Part shown: piece by piece, positions 26,604 through 36,543 of the stretch | Layout of the letters: each line of letters begins with the position of its first letter | How positions within the stretch are numbered: the first letter of the stretch is position 1 | From: Rahnella bonaserana | Lineage (GTDB): Bacteria; Pseudomonadota; Gammaproteobacteria; Enterobacterales; Enterobacteriaceae | Assembly: GCF_019049675.1 (NCBI RefSeq) | Contig: NZ_JAFMOW010000053.1 | Coordinates: 49,285-113,284 of the forward strand | Direction: 5' to 3' | DNA: 64,000 nt | The notes under the pieces: model-generated | Told to the model about the DNA's origin: nothing | The model's input: the letters and a program-made list of their open reading frames with translations, nothing else | Databases searched by the model: none | Position numbers and translations under genes: made by a program

Positions 26604-27195
26604 ACTCCTGGACGGTGCGGATCCTTATTATTATCCCGGCATCAATGTCCTGAAAAACTCTCTCGAAATTCGTGAAGCGCACCGGCTGCAACAGGCTGAA
26701 CTGGCCTTTACCGCGTTACGGGCTGCGGCGATGCCACTGGGCCCGGCGGTTATGGGGTTGCCACATCTGTGCGCCATTCACCTGTCGCTTTTTCAGGATA
26801 TTTATCCGTGGGCCGGGGAGTTTCGTGAGATCGACATTTACAAGGACGATACCCAGTTCTGCCATTTCGGTTATATCGAAAATGAAGGCAACGCCCTGAT
26901 GCAGGAGCTTGAGGAAGAAGAGTTTTTGGTCGGTTTGCCGCTGGATAAACTTGCCGAGCGCCTGGCTCACTATTATACCGGCCTGAATCTGTTGCATCCT
27001 TTTCGCGAGGGCAACGGGCGGGTGCTGAGAATTTTTGTAGAGCAGCTGGTTATCCACGCCGGATATGATATCGACTGGTCTAAAATCAGCCGTGAACGCT
27101 GGCTGTCTGCCAATAAAACGGCAGTGTTTGGTGATGAAACGGATCTGGTCGCCATCTTCAATGAAGTGATCAGTGAAATCGATGACGAACATTGA
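26593..27195 (+). CDS. fic: Fic family adenylyltransferase toxin
   Basis: A 200-aa class I Fic protein. These transfer AMP to target proteins (DNA gyrase and topoisomerase IV for several bacterial class I Fics). The active-site motif HPFREGNGRVLR at residues 135-146 is fully canonical (HPFx[D/E]GNGRxxR), with catalytic H135. The E. coli K-12 copy, as I remember it, is degraded at this motif (HPFRVGSG). The beta-hairpin flap region (GEFREIDIYKDDTQFCHFGYI) is present. It begins inside the last codons of yhfG. Activity should be checked by the YhfG partner. Confidence 0.93.
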   Translation: MNDKLLDGADPYYYPGINVLKNSLEIREAHRLQQAELAFTALRAAAMPLGPAVMGLPHLCAIHLSLFQDIYPWAGEFREIDIYKDDTQFCHFGYIENEGNALMQELEEEEFLVGLPLDKLAERLAHYYTGLNLLHPFREGNGRVLRIFVEQLVIHAGYDIDWSKISRERWLSANKTAVFGDETDLVAIFNEVISEIDDEH

Positions 27196-27252
27196 TCCGC
27201 AAGATCAGAATGACAAAATGCTGAAGCCTGTGCTGAAAAATGCGTAGAATTG

Positions 27253-27280
27253 CCCGGTAAATTTTCGACTTTTACCGGGA
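27253..27280 (+). promoter_or_regulatory. Hairpin covering the pabA ribosome-binding site
   Basis: A perfect 9-bp inverted repeat CCCGGTAAA (27253-27261) / TTTACCGGG (27271-27279) has a 9-nt loop. The 3' arm overlaps the only Shine-Dalgarno-like stretch (CCGGGA) before the pabA ATG at 27286. Confidence 0.6.
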
Positions 27281-27285
27281 ACACT

Positions 27286-27861
27286 ATGCTGCTGCTGATC
27301 GACAACTACGACTCATTCACCTACAACCTCTATCAATATTTTTGCGAACTTGGCGCAGAGGTGAAAGTGATGCGTAACGATCAGCTGACGCTGACCGATA
27401 TTGAGCAACTTGCCCCGTCGCATCTGGTGATTTCTCCCGGTCCCTGCACACCCGATCAGGCAGGCATCTCCCTGCAAGCCATCACGCATTTCTCCACCCG
27501 TTTGCCGATCCTTGGCGTGTGCCTCGGGCATCAGGCCATGGCGCAGGCGTTCGGCGCGAAAATCGTACGGGCGCGTCAGGCGATCCACGGTAAAACGTCG
27601 CCGGTTCGTCATACCGGTCAGAGCGTATTTACCGCGCTGAATAACCCCCTGACCGTCACCCGCTACCATTCCCTGGTGGTCGCCCCCGACACGCTGCCGG
27701 ACTGTTTTGAAGTCACCGCCTGGACAGAACGCGATGGCGGACGCGATGAAATCATGGGCATCATGCACAAAACCTTACCGCTGCATGGGGTTCAGTTCCA
27801 TCCGGAAAGCATTCTGAGTGAGCAGGGGCATCAGCTTCTGGATAATTTCCTTAAAATTTAA
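27286..27861 (+). CDS. pabA: Aminodeoxychorismate synthase, glutamine amidotransferase component
   Basis: Supplies ammonia from glutamine to PabB for conversion of chorismate to 4-amino-4-deoxychorismate in folate synthesis. Start 27286 ([19 protein letters not shown]) fits the family; the longer frame upstream runs through a hairpin. The product is 191 aa. Class I GATase motifs: ISPGPCTP, nucleophile C79 in GVCLGHQ, and the His/Glu pair in [14 protein letters not shown] hairpin sits directly on its ribosome site. argD follows, as in E. coli (pabA-argD). Confidence 0.95.
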   Translation: MLLLIDNYDSFTYNLYQYFCELGAEVKVMRNDQLTLTDIEQLAPSHLVISPGPCTPDQAGISLQAITHFSTRLPILGVCLGHQAMAQAFGAKIVRARQAIHGKTSPVRHTGQSVFTALNNPLTVTRYHSLVVAPDTLPDCFEVTAWTERDGGRDEIMGIMHKTLPLHGVQFHPESILSEQGHQLLDNFLKI

Positions 27862-27931
27862 CCGCTTAATTCCTCGTTAACATCGCTGCAAAAATTACTT
27901 ACCCATCCGGTGCGATTTCTGTTTGCCTGCG

Positions 27932-27970
27932 GGTGATTTTTTATGCATATTTTATGATTATATTTTCATA
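27932..27970 (+). promoter_or_regulatory. Two ARG boxes (ArgR operator) upstream of argD
   Basis: Two 18-bp imperfect palindromes lie exactly 3 bp apart: GGTGATTTTTTATGCATA (27932-27949) and TATGATTATATTTTCATA (27953-27970). Both keep the TGA...TCA/TGCA halves of the ArgR site, and the 3-bp spacing is the standard arrangement. This predicts arginine repression of argD. Confidence 0.75.
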
Positions 27971-27983
27971 TCACTATTAGTAA

Positions 27984-29213
<1,230 letters not shown>

Positions 29214-29242
29214 GCCCCACGGCCCCATCTTTGCAACTGACT

Positions 29243-29785
29243 GAGTAAATTTCGGTTTCTCAATAACGGTTATCACAAGGCCTTTTGCGCCGAAACCGAG
29301 CAGAGGGGAAAGGCTTTTCCCCTCTGCACTCCCCTCGCTTTTTTACTGCGCGCTGCCGCAGGCACGACGGACATATTCCGGTGCATTAGTGAGTGGCGCA
29401 AAATGTCATCGCTACGCGATTCCCGAATTTCAGGCTTCGAGCCATAGGTCTCGAACCGTTCATTCGGTGCCATTTTTGAGAACGCCAATCGACATTTCTA
29501 AAAGATAAAACCATTCTGCTTTTGAATTTAGAATCCTGCGGGCGTTTCAGAAATCTTGCTGAACGGAGCGGCTTCGAGACCAGTGGCTCGAAGACCGAGA
29601 GAAGGAACCGCAAAGCGGCAAGATTTCCAGCCTTTCGCAGTGATACCTGAAACATAGCCAGCGAGCGGAGCGCGTGTTGAAAAAGCGAGGGGAAATCCAA
29701 AAGGGGAAAAGCACTTTCCCCTTTTGGGCGGTTTCGGCGCAGCGCGTTAAGTGATCCCCGTACTTGAGAAACCGAAACTTTCTCA
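29243..29785. repeat. Large imperfect inverted repeat (two divergent copies of a modular element)
   Basis: Left arm (about 29243-29500) and right arm (about 29530-29785) are reverse-complement relatives sharing modules in the same order. Module 1 is TTTCGGTTTCTCAA...ATCAC (29250-29276 vs 29751-29777). Module 2 is GCGCCGAAACCG (29287-29298 vs 29729-29740). Module 3 is a perfect G4/C4 hairpin (stem 29300-29311/29316-29327 and 29697-29709/29715-29727). Module 4 is TCCCCTCGCTTTTT. Module 5 is a CTTCGAGCCA..GGTCTCGAA segment (about 29433-29458 vs 29569-29597). A further partial copy of module 1 lies at 29811-29835. Minus-strand frames across it are low-complexity by-products, not genes. Confidence 0.8.
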
Positions 29786-29872
29786 ATCCGTTTTAAGCCG
29801 TCAGTGCGTGGCATCCGCACTTGAGAAACTGAAATATTCGCAATTTCAAAAAGCAGTCTGGCTGTAAGCCAG

Positions 29873-29904
29873 TAAAAAGGGGATTTAAAAGGGGCAATCC
29901 CCTT
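29873..29904 (-). terminator. Terminator after yhfK
   Basis: A perfect 9-bp stem AAGGGGATT (29877-29885) / AATCCCCTT (29896-29904) is followed on the minus strand by TTTTT. It starts a few bases after the yhfK stop. Confidence 0.75.
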
Positions 29905-29909
29905 CACGT

Positions 29910-31985
29910 TCACGCCTTCCGCGTCAACCAGATCCCATGATGTGGTCTCTGCTTCCACGCCAGTGACGAAATGGTATGCATCACGCTGAGATGCGAAATC
30001 ACACGCCGCAGGTGGCGTTCCATCTCGGTCAGTGGCATATCAGGATGCAGTTCAGGCGCATTGAACAGGTTGTTCTCGCTGCCTGGCCCGTCGTAAAGCA
30101 GCCGTTGCTGACAGCTTTGCAACGCGATTTCGCAGGTCTGTAAATACTCCGTCGCCAGTTTCTCCGGCAGCATGTAATGCTCGCGGGCGAGGATGGTCAT
30201 CGCATTAATATGTTCGACCACAAACTGACTGTGCGTCACCCACAGGCGCATGTCCGCCAGATAATGCGAGTTGAAGCCCGGTTCCTGCATCGCCTGATTG
30301 AGCGAAGTGAACAGCTTATTGTGCGCCTGATTAACCTGCATGCGGGTGTAGGCGAGCTTCGAGGCATCCGGGTTTTCTTCAAGCAGTAAGCGGATGGCAT
30401 CCTGATACGTTTCCAGCGCCTGGTGCGCGTTCTGGCGCAGTAATCCGCTTTGCCATTGTGGCCACAGCCAGATGGTGCCACCGAAAGCCAGCGCGCAGCC
30501 GATCAGCGTATCCACCAGCCGCGGTACCAGGAAATGCACGCCGTTCATGGCCAGAAGTTGCAGGGTATATACCGCCGTCACCGTCATACCGACCATAGCC
30601 AGACCGTAGTTTTTGCGCAAAACCGTATAGGATAACAGCGTAATCAGCAGCATGCATAACAGCGTGGTGCCTTCCGGCAGCTCCAGTTTTAACAATCCTG
30701 AGGCAATCAGCAATCCGGCCAGCGTACCCAGCGCACGGTGCTGGATCCTCACCCGCGTCGCGTTATAACCGTTCTGGCTGACCAGCATGATGGTCAGCAA
30801 AATCCAGTAAGGTTTAGGCAGGTTGAAGAACAGTCCCAGGCTGCTGCCAATCGCCAGAATGATCCCCAGACGGGCGGCATTGCGCAGGGCGACAGATTTA
30901 AACGAGAGATAACTTTTCAGCGCAGGCCAGAACGGTAAACGCGGCTGAGTGTTCATCAGGTCGCGGCGGTACAGCGGGCGCTGTGTCCGCAGCAGGCGCG
31001 CAATGCGGCTGAAGTGGTAATAGCAAAACTGGCCGACAGGGTTCTCGGGATTACGCGCGGCGATTTTCTCCAGCGCGGCCAGCTCGTTGGCCATCGTAAA
31101 CCGTTCGGATAAACGGTGATAAAGAATGTCGTCGGCGATGACCCGCAGACGTGCGGAAATCACCTGGGCATTACGGCGTATAACCGCTTCGGCGTGGCTT
31201 TCTTCCACCAGTTTCTGCACTTCTTCCGGCTGGTGCAGGCTCACTGTGATGTGTTCCTGCAAATCGAGCGCGACCTGAAAACGCTGGAACAGCCGTTTGT
31301 GGTGATGGTGATGTCCGTTTTGCGGCAGCATGTGCAATTGCTGATAAAGCAGGGCAATCAGGTCAATGACCTGCTGCTGGCGCGTCAGCAGCGGTGGTAA
31401 CGCGGTTTCAGGATCGGTGTGTTGCGTCAGCAGGCTGTATTTAGCTTCGAAGTAATCCGCGAGTTGCAGATAGAGCTGACTGAGCGTTTCGCGCATCGGC
31501 TGTTCTTCCGAAATACGAAACCACGCCCAGTTAAACAATCCGTACCAGGCCGTGCCGGCGGCGAAAAGCACCGGTGCCTGCCACATCGGACGCAAGCCAA
31601 CCATGCTCAGCGTGAAGATGGTCGCGACCAGTGCACCGGGCAACAGACGTGCATGCAGCGGGCTGATTTCACCGGTCACGCCTAACAGCAAGGCCAGCGA
31701 CAGCATGATGAGCGGCAGGGGAATGTGCCAGTTTTCCAGCATGACTTGCAGCAGAATACTGCTCACGGCAAAGAGCGTTCCGCCAATAATCAGGCGTTTG
31801 AAAAAGCGTTTGTGCGGAGTATCCAGGCCCGCAACATTGCAGCAGGCAGGACAAAGAGAGAACAGCAGCCCCATTTGCAGATTGCCGAACAACCAGCAGA
31901 TACCAACGGGCAGGCACAACACCAGCGTCTGGCGCAGCGCGTAGTTAACTTCCGGGTGGTAAAACAGTCTTCGCCAAAGCGTCAT
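29910..31985 (-). CDS. yhfK: YhfK, YccS/FUSC-family inner membrane protein
   Basis: A 691-aa membrane protein of the YccS/YhfK (fusaric-acid-resistance-like) family. It has two hydrophobic blocks, residues about 15-160 and about 370-500, each with several membrane spans. Cytoplasmic helical domains lie between and after them; the first carries a histidine run (GHHHHHKRLFQRF). Its transport role is not established. Position between argD and crp matches E. coli. Start ATG 31985. It is separated from crp by a terminator hairpin, so it is transcribed apart from crp or by read-through. Confidence 0.9.
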   Translation of the reverse strand: MTLWRRLFYHPEVNYALRQTLVLCLPVGICWLFGNLQMGLLFSLCPACCNVAGLDTPHKRFFKRLIIGGTLFAVSSILLQVMLENWHIPLPLIMLSLALLLGVTGEISPLHARLLPGALVATIFTLSMVGLRPMWQAPVLFAAGTAWYGLFNWAWFRISEEQPMRETLSQLYLQLADYFEAKYSLLTQHTDPETALPPLLTRQQQVIDLIALLYQQLHMLPQNGHHHHHKRLFQRFQVALDLQEHITVSLHQPEEVQKLVEESHAEAVIRRNAQVISARLRVIADDILYHRLSERFTMANELAALEKIAARNPENPVGQFCYYHFSRIARLLRTQRPLYRRDLMNTQPRLPFWPALKSYLSFKSVALRNAARLGIILAIGSSLGLFFNLPKPYWILLTIMLVSQNGYNATRVRIQHRALGTLAGLLIASGLLKLELPEGTTLLCMLLITLLSYTVLRKNYGLAMVGMTVTAVYTLQLLAMNGVHFLVPRLVDTLIGCALAFGGTIWLWPQWQSGLLRQNAHQALETYQDAIRLLLEENPDASKLAYTRMQVNQAHNKLFTSLNQAMQEPGFNSHYLADMRLWVTHSQFVVEHINAMTILAREHYMLPEKLATEYLQTCEIALQSCQQRLLYDGPGSENNLFNAPELHPDMPLTEMERHLRRVISHLSVMHTISSLAWKQRPHHGIWLTRKA

Positions 31986-32002
31986 GGATAAAGCTTAGCC
32001 CA

Positions 32003-32033
32003 TAAAAAAGGCGCGACAGTGTTCTGCCGCGCC
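32003..32033 (-). terminator. Terminator after crp
   Basis: A stem GGCGCG(ACAG) (32010-32019) pairs with (CTGC)CGCGCC (32024-32033). On the minus strand it is followed by TTTTTTATG. It lies between the crp stop and yhfK. Confidence 0.85.
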
Positions 32034-32046
32034 GATTTTTGAGGGA

Positions 32047-32679
32047 TTAACGTGTGCCGTAAACGACAATCGTTTTACCGTGTGCGGAGATCAGACTTTG
32101 ATCTTCCAGCATTTTGAGAATACGTCCGACTGTTTCACGTGAACAACCGACGATTTGGCCGATTTCCTGACGGGTGATCTTGATTTGCATCCCGTCCGGA
32201 TGGGTCATCGCATCAGGCTGTTTAGCCAGATTAAGCAGAGTTTGAGCGATACGCCCTGTTACGTCGAGGAAGGCCAGGTTGCCGACTTTCTCTGACGTCA
32301 CTTGCAGACGGTTTGCCATCTGCGCGGAAAGACGCATCAGAATATCCGGGTTAACCTGAATCAGCTGGCGGAATTTTTTATAAGAAATTTCAGCCACTTC
32401 ACAGGCAGTTTTTGCACGAACCCACGCACTACGTTCCTGACCTTCTTCGAAGAGTCCCAGCTCGCCGATGAAGTCACCTTGGTTAAGGTAGGACAGTATC
32501 ATTTCTTTGCCTTCTTCATCCTTGATAAGGACAGCAACTGACCCTTTCACGATGTAGTAAAGCGTTTCGGCTTTTTCACCCTGGTGAATCAGCGTACTTT
32601 TAGAAGGATACTTATGTATATGACAGTGAGACAGGAACCATTCGAGAGTCGGGTCTGTTTGTGGCTTGCCGAGAACCAT
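32047..32679 (-). CDS. crp: cAMP receptor protein (CRP)
   Basis: Global cAMP-dependent transcription regulator, 210 aa, essentially the enterobacterial sequence. The N-terminal cyclic-nucleotide domain has the phosphate cassette [22 protein letters not shown] (Arg and Ser contacting cAMP). The C-terminal winged helix carries the recognition helix [15 protein letters not shown]. Start [20 protein letters not shown]. It is divergent from yhfA across a 362-bp region and is followed by a terminator. Confidence 0.98.
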   Translation of the reverse strand: MVLGKPQTDPTLEWFLSHCHIHKYPSKSTLIHQGEKAETLYYIVKGSVAVLIKDEEGKEMILSYLNQGDFIGELGLFEEGQERSAWVRAKTACEVAEISYKKFRQLIQVNPDILMRLSAQMANRLQVTSEKVGNLAFLDVTGRIAQTLLNLAKQPDAMTHPDGMQIKITRQEIGQIVGCSRETVGRILKMLEDQSLISAHGKTIVVYGTR

Positions 32680-33041
32680 TTGCTATTATCCTCTGTTGTT
32701 ATCGCTGCCCAAAATCACAGGGCTCAGAGTTCCCTGTATGGCACCTCATAAAAAAAGCGCCCTTTCAGCATATAACTCCCCAGAAATGCTGCAAGCGGGT
32801 GTCGGAGTGAAACAGCCTGATTATTGCCGTTATCACCGTGGGTTCTGTTCTTAAACCGCGAAAACCGTCACCGCAATTCACTGGAAAGTATGTTTCGGCT
32901 TTGTTTGTAACACAGGTTTGTGATGCTGTCTTCTGTTGTCTCGCTTCAGCATGATGGCGATCGGGTTACGTTGCCAGATTTTAGGTGAAAGGGTACTCTG
33001 GGAGCGGAATTCGACGACTTTATTCACCGGGAGAATAGTTC
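32680..33041. other. crp-yhfA divergent intergenic region
   Basis: A 362-bp stretch without a gene that contains the crp leader/promoter and the yhfA promoter. E. coli crp is autoregulated here. I see isolated CRP half-sites (for example TGTGA at about 32920, GTCACC at about 32867) but no full TGTGA-N6-TCACA palindrome that I would call. Confidence 0.5.
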
Positions 33042-33449
33042 ATGCACGCACGCGTAAAATGGGTAGAAGGGCTGACGTTTTTAGGCGAGTCAGCGTCAGG
33101 CCATCAGATTTCTATGGATGGCAATGCGGGCGATAAAGCACCCAGCCCGATGGAAATGTTACTGATGTCCGCGGGTGGTTGCAGCGCGATTGATGTGGTG
33201 TCTATTTTGCAAAAAGGCCGCAACGATGTCCGTGACTGCGAAGTGAAACTGACGTCACAACGTCGCGAAGAAGCGCCGCGCCTGTTCACGCACATCAATC
33301 TGCATTTTATCGTCACCGGTAAAGATCTCACCGATAAGATTGTTGAACGCGCAGTGAGCCTGTCTGCCGAAAAGTACTGTTCAGTGTCCCTGATGCTCGG
33401 CAAAGCGGCGACTATCACGCACAGTTTTGAAGTGGTCGACGTCGAATAA
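33042..33449 (+). CDS. yhfA: YhfA, OsmC-like protein
   Basis: OsmC/Ohr-fold protein of 135 aa, close to E. coli YhfA throughout. Members of the wider family reduce organic hydroperoxides with two cysteines. Here one Cys is in AGGCSAIDVVSIL (helix start) and the other in LSAEKYCSVSLML, the usual pair positions. The substrate of YhfA is not established. Start ATG 33042, after GGGAGAAT. It is divergent from crp and converges on the LysR remnant behind prkB. Confidence 0.93.
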   Translation: MHARVKWVEGLTFLGESASGHQISMDGNAGDKAPSPMEMLLMSAGGCSAIDVVSILQKGRNDVRDCEVKLTSQRREEAPRLFTHINLHFIVTGKDLTDKIVERAVSLSAEKYCSVSLMLGKAATITHSFEVVDVE

Positions 33450-33450
33450 T

Positions 33451-33564
33451 TTACGACCAGTCATACGCGTGGCACTGGCTGCGCAATAAATCCAAAAATC
33501 GCCGCGCGGCAAACGTCAGCGGATGTTCACACCTGACGATGACGCAGAAGGGCTTATCCGCCCG
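33451..33564 (-). pseudogene. C-terminal remnant of a LysR-type transcriptional regulator
   Basis: Directly after the prkB stop, in the same reading frame, the minus strand reads about 36 codons (ADKPFCVIVRCEHPL, TFAARRFLDLL, then RSQCHAYDWS and TAA at 33451). This is a typical end of a LysR-family effector domain (the ...LTPAARAFLDFL type tail). No start codon or upstream part is present, so it is a fragment left by a deletion. It lies one base from the yhfA stop. Confidence 0.65.
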
Positions 33565-34434
33565 TTACTCGATCTTTTTCCCTTCCATCAGGCGCTGCAC
33601 CAGCGGCGCCATAATCAGCTCCATCGCCAGTCCCATTTTCCCGCCCGGAACCACCAGCGTTTTAATGTGTGAGATAAACGAGCCCTGCAACATCGCCAGC
33701 AGATAGGGAAAATCAATGTCATCCAGCCCCTGGAAGTGGATCACCACAAAGCTTTCATCGAGGGAGGGAATGGCTTTTGCCGCAAACGGGTTCGAGGTGT
33801 CGATGGTTGGAACCCGCTGGAAGTTGATGTGCGTGCGGGAAAACTGTGGCGTGATGTAACTGATGTAGTCATCCATCGAACGTACGACGGAATCCATCAC
33901 GGCTTCGCGGGAATGTCCGCGCTCGCCGGTATCGCGCACCAGTTTCTGGATCCACTCAAGGTTGACGATGGGCACCACGCCGACCAGTAAATCAACCTGC
34001 GCGGCAACGTCAATGTTGTCTGCGACAACACCTCCGTGCAGCCCTTCATAGAACAGAATGTCAGTCGGTTCCGGCAGCGCCTGCCATGGCGTGAAGGTGC
34101 CCGGCACCTGATTGTAGGGAACCGCTTCGTCATAAGTATGCAGATATTTGCGCGAGCGACCGGTACCGGTTTTACCGTACTCGATAAAACTTTTTTCCAG
34201 CAAACCAAAGTCGTTGGCTTCCGGTCCGAAATAGCTAATGTGACGTCCAAGGTCACGTGCCTTGCGGATTGCCGCATCCATTTCGGGGCGGGTGAAATGG
34301 TGAAAGCTGTCGCCTTCCAGCTCAGCGGCACGCAGGCCAAGCTGCTGAAATATTTTACGAAATGCCAGGCTGGTGGTGGTGGTGCCTGCTCCGCTGGAGC
34401 CGGTAACTGCAATAACAGGATGTTTTGCTGACAT
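33565..34434 (-). CDS. prkB: Phosphoribulokinase-like protein PrkB
   Basis: P-loop kinase of the phosphoribulokinase/uridine kinase family, 289 aa, the size of E. coli PrkB (YhfF neighbour). The N-terminal nucleotide site is GSSGAGTTTTS at residues 12-22, a Walker A variant lacking the usual Lys, as in phosphoribulokinases. LFYEGLHGGV and GVVPIVNLEWIQKL segments follow. The physiological substrate in enterobacteria is uncertain since there is no Calvin cycle. It is downstream of yheT-yheU on the same strand. A LysR tail fragment begins right after its stop. Confidence 0.92.
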   Translation of the reverse strand: MSAKHPVIAVTGSSGAGTTTTSLAFRKIFQQLGLRAAELEGDSFHHFTRPEMDAAIRKARDLGRHISYFGPEANDFGLLEKSFIEYGKTGTGRSRKYLHTYDEAVPYNQVPGTFTPWQALPEPTDILFYEGLHGGVVADNIDVAAQVDLLVGVVPIVNLEWIQKLVRDTGERGHSREAVMDSVVRSMDDYISYITPQFSRTHINFQRVPTIDTSNPFAAKAIPSLDESFVVIHFQGLDDIDFPYLLAMLQGSFISHIKTLVVPGGKMGLAMELIMAPLVQRLMEGKKIE

Positions 34435-34577
34435 AGTCGGACTTACTCCATAAACGTCACGCCATATTGCCCTTCAGGTCATTCAGGGCGGGCGCAAACA
34501 AAGCGCATAATTAATCCCATTGTTACCATAATTATTCGCAGAGGGACAGGCTGCCCAAATCCAATTTATGATCGGGT

Positions 34578-34823
34578 TTACCAGTCCTGCGGATTTTCTT
34601 CCTGCCCGGCGCGGAACTGACCGCGTGGCATAATGTTCAGCGTTTCATGCAGTTCTGACCAGACCAGCACGATATCGCCACTTTTCAGCTGACGTTTTAC
34701 GTCGTCGACTTTCTGTTCCAGAGATCGCTCCTGCTCGCCGTAATCGGTGCCTTCGCGCAATACGAAGGATTCCACCACGCTGGTGAGCAGTTCGGCGTCC
34801 AGTTCCTGCCAGGGAATAATCAC
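34578..34823 (-). CDS. yheU: YheU, UPF0270 family small protein
   Basis: An 81-aa cytoplasmic protein of unknown function, matching E. coli YheU ([12 protein letters not shown] and [16 protein letters not shown]) with a slightly longer C-terminus. I chose GTG 34823, giving [14 protein letters not shown]; the much longer frame upstream is yheT in another phase. It overlaps the yheT stop by 4 bases (GTGA), with AAGGA about 9-10 nt upstream. It is strongly acidic. Confidence 0.92.
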   Translation of the reverse strand: MIIPWQELDAELLTSVVESFVLREGTDYGEQERSLEQKVDDVKRQLKSGDIVLVWSELHETLNIMPRGQFRAGQEENPQDW

Positions 34824-35827
34824 TTTGTTGCTTCCTTTGTCTTTGTTTCTGTCTTTATTTCTAAAAACGGGGCAATCCAGGCCGGAATGCGGTGTTCCAG
34901 CCACATTTGAGGATGACGTAAGCTGCCGGAAACAAAGCCGACATGCCCGCCATGTTCTGTTAACTGATATTCCACGCAAGCCGGTAAATCCTCTGCTTTC
35001 GGGATCACCTCCGGCGTCATAAAGGGATCGTCTTTGGCGTGGATAATCAGCAGCGGCGTTCTGACCTGCGACAGCAACGGCAGAGCGCTGCAACGGCGGT
35101 AATAATCCAGCGCATCGGTAAACCCGTGCGCCTTGGAGGTGATGGCATCATCAAATTCACGAATGCGGCGCATGGATTTCAGTTGTGCCAGCGTCACCGG
35201 CAAAGTGCCCGGATATTTCGCCAGTTTGCGCGAAGCATTGCCTTTAAGCTGATCGAGCAGGTACCGCTGATAAATGCGGGATGAGCCGCGCTCCAGCCGG
35301 TAAGCACAAGGTTCGAGCATCAGCGGCGCAGACACCACCACGGCAGCACTCAGCGTACATTTTTCGCCTTCCTGCCCGAGATAACAGGCCAGCATATTCC
35401 CGCCCAGCGAAACGCCGACAGCACCGGTTGGCACCTCACCATAGGTTTCATTGAGCCAGCGAATGAAAAAGCGTGCATCTTCGGTTTCGCCGGAATGATA
35501 AATCCGCTGAAGCTTATTCGGTTCGCCGCTGCATCCGCGAAAATGCATCACCACGCCGAGCCAGCCTTTGTCTTTCCACGCCTGCAATAAACCGTGGGCG
35601 TAAGGGCTGTAGAAACTGCCTTCCAGTCCGTGAAACAAGATCATGCGCGGTTTATGACGCGCCTTTTCCGGGTCTTCGCTCCAGGCTAAATCGAGAAAAT
35701 CGCCGTCCGGCGTATCCAGTCTTTGCCAGTGAGGTTTAAGTTTTGCATGACGTCGCACCAGCCGCGGTAACAACGTCTGGATATGAGGGTTACTGGCCCC
35801 GCGCAGGGGACGAAAGGATTCAACCAT
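34820..35827 (-). CDS. yheT: YheT, alpha/beta-fold hydrolase
   Basis: Predicted hydrolase of the YheT/AB-hydrolase group, 335 aa. Landmarks are the oxyanion region [17 protein letters not shown], the nucleophile elbow GVSLGGNML (Ser), the acidic residue in [13 protein letters not shown] and the catalytic His in [10 protein letters not shown]. Substrate unknown; relatives are esterase-like. First gene of yheT-yheU-prkB, divergent from the LysE-family gene. Confidence 0.93.
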   Translation of the reverse strand: MVESFRPLRGASNPHIQTLLPRLVRRHAKLKPHWQRLDTPDGDFLDLAWSEDPEKARHKPRMILFHGLEGSFYSPYAHGLLQAWKDKGWLGVVMHFRGCSGEPNKLQRIYHSGETEDARFFIRWLNETYGEVPTGAVGVSLGGNMLACYLGQEGEKCTLSAAVVVSAPLMLEPCAYRLERGSSRIYQRYLLDQLKGNASRKLAKYPGTLPVTLAQLKSMRRIREFDDAITSKAHGFTDALDYYRRCSALPLLSQVRTPLLIIHAKDDPFMTPEVIPKAEDLPACVEYQLTEHGGHVGFVSGSLRHPQMWLEHRIPAWIAPFLEIKTETKTKEATK

Positions 35828-35927
35828 AAGATGAATAAATTTCTCTTAAGAGGCTCTTGTGCGATCAATATCACGCTGTTAGCTTCAATGCTATCGCACA
35901 TCTTTCGGGTCGGAGTACCCAAATTAA

Positions 35928-36530
35928 ATGGAACTCGGTTTATTTTTCTCAATGCTCGGATTTTTATGGGTCGCCGCTATCACCCCGGGCCCGAACAATA
36001 TGTTGTTAACCACGTCTGGCGCTAACTTCGGTTTCTTCCGCTCAATCTGGCTGATGGTCGGCATTATGCTCGGCATGCAGAGTATTTTGCTGCTGGTGGC
36101 TTTCGGCGTGGGCGGTCTGATCACGATTTATCCCGCATTACACCTTTTCCTCAAAATCGCCGGTAGCCTGTATCTGCTTTGGCTGGCGTGGAAAATTGCG
36201 ACCTCGGCCTATGAAAAGCTGGAAACCGGCGCCCCACCACCGAAGCCAATCCGGTTATATCAGGGCTGGTTGCTGCAATTCCTGAATCCAAAAGCATGGC
36301 TGATGGGGCTGGGCGCAGTGGCAAGTTTCAGTCTGGCGGGTGCGGCTTACAACCAATCGATTGCCGGCATCAGCCTCGGCATGTTTCTGGTGAATCTGGT
36401 GTCCGGGATTATCTGGCTTGGATTCGGTACCGTCATTGGCCGCCTGCTGCGCAGTAAGCGTGCGTGGTACACCTTCAATATCGCGATGGGTATTCTGACC
36501 GCCGCCTGTGTGTTGCTGATCTGGCACTGA
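35928..36530 (+). CDS. LysE family amino-acid exporter (RhtB-like)
   Basis: A 200-aa inner-membrane protein with about six predicted spans and the LysE/RhtB signature at the first helix (AAITPGPNNMLLTTSGANFG). A typical QFLNPKAWLMGLGA segment follows in the middle. Members export amino acids or derivatives; the substrate here cannot be told. It is inserted between yheT and yheS relative to the E. coli order I know, on the opposite strand. The ATG is followed directly by hydrophobic sequence and a terminator follows the stop. Confidence 0.85.
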   Translation: MELGLFFSMLGFLWVAAITPGPNNMLLTTSGANFGFFRSIWLMVGIMLGMQSILLLVAFGVGGLITIYPALHLFLKIAGSLYLLWLAWKIATSAYEKLETGAPPPKPIRLYQGWLLQFLNPKAWLMGLGAVASFSLAGAAYNQSIAGISLGMFLVNLVSGIIWLGFGTVIGRLLRSKRAWYTFNIAMGILTAACVLLIWH

Positions 36531-36543
36531 TTTGCAGATAAAA

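Noticed and set aside
29386..29958. 190-aa minus-strand frame with repeated VSQVR
   Set aside because: It runs through the inverted repeat block and into yhfK in another phase. The apparent peptide repeat is caused by DNA module 1 occurring twice.
32850..32940. CRP binding sites in the crp-yhfA region
   Set aside because: Only single half-sites (TGTGA or GTCACC) are present; no spaced palindrome good enough to call.
34824..35093. Long N-terminal extension of yheU (90 residues)
   Set aside because: It overlaps yheT in another phase; YheU is about 72 aa in E. coli and the GTG at 34823 has a good ribosome site.
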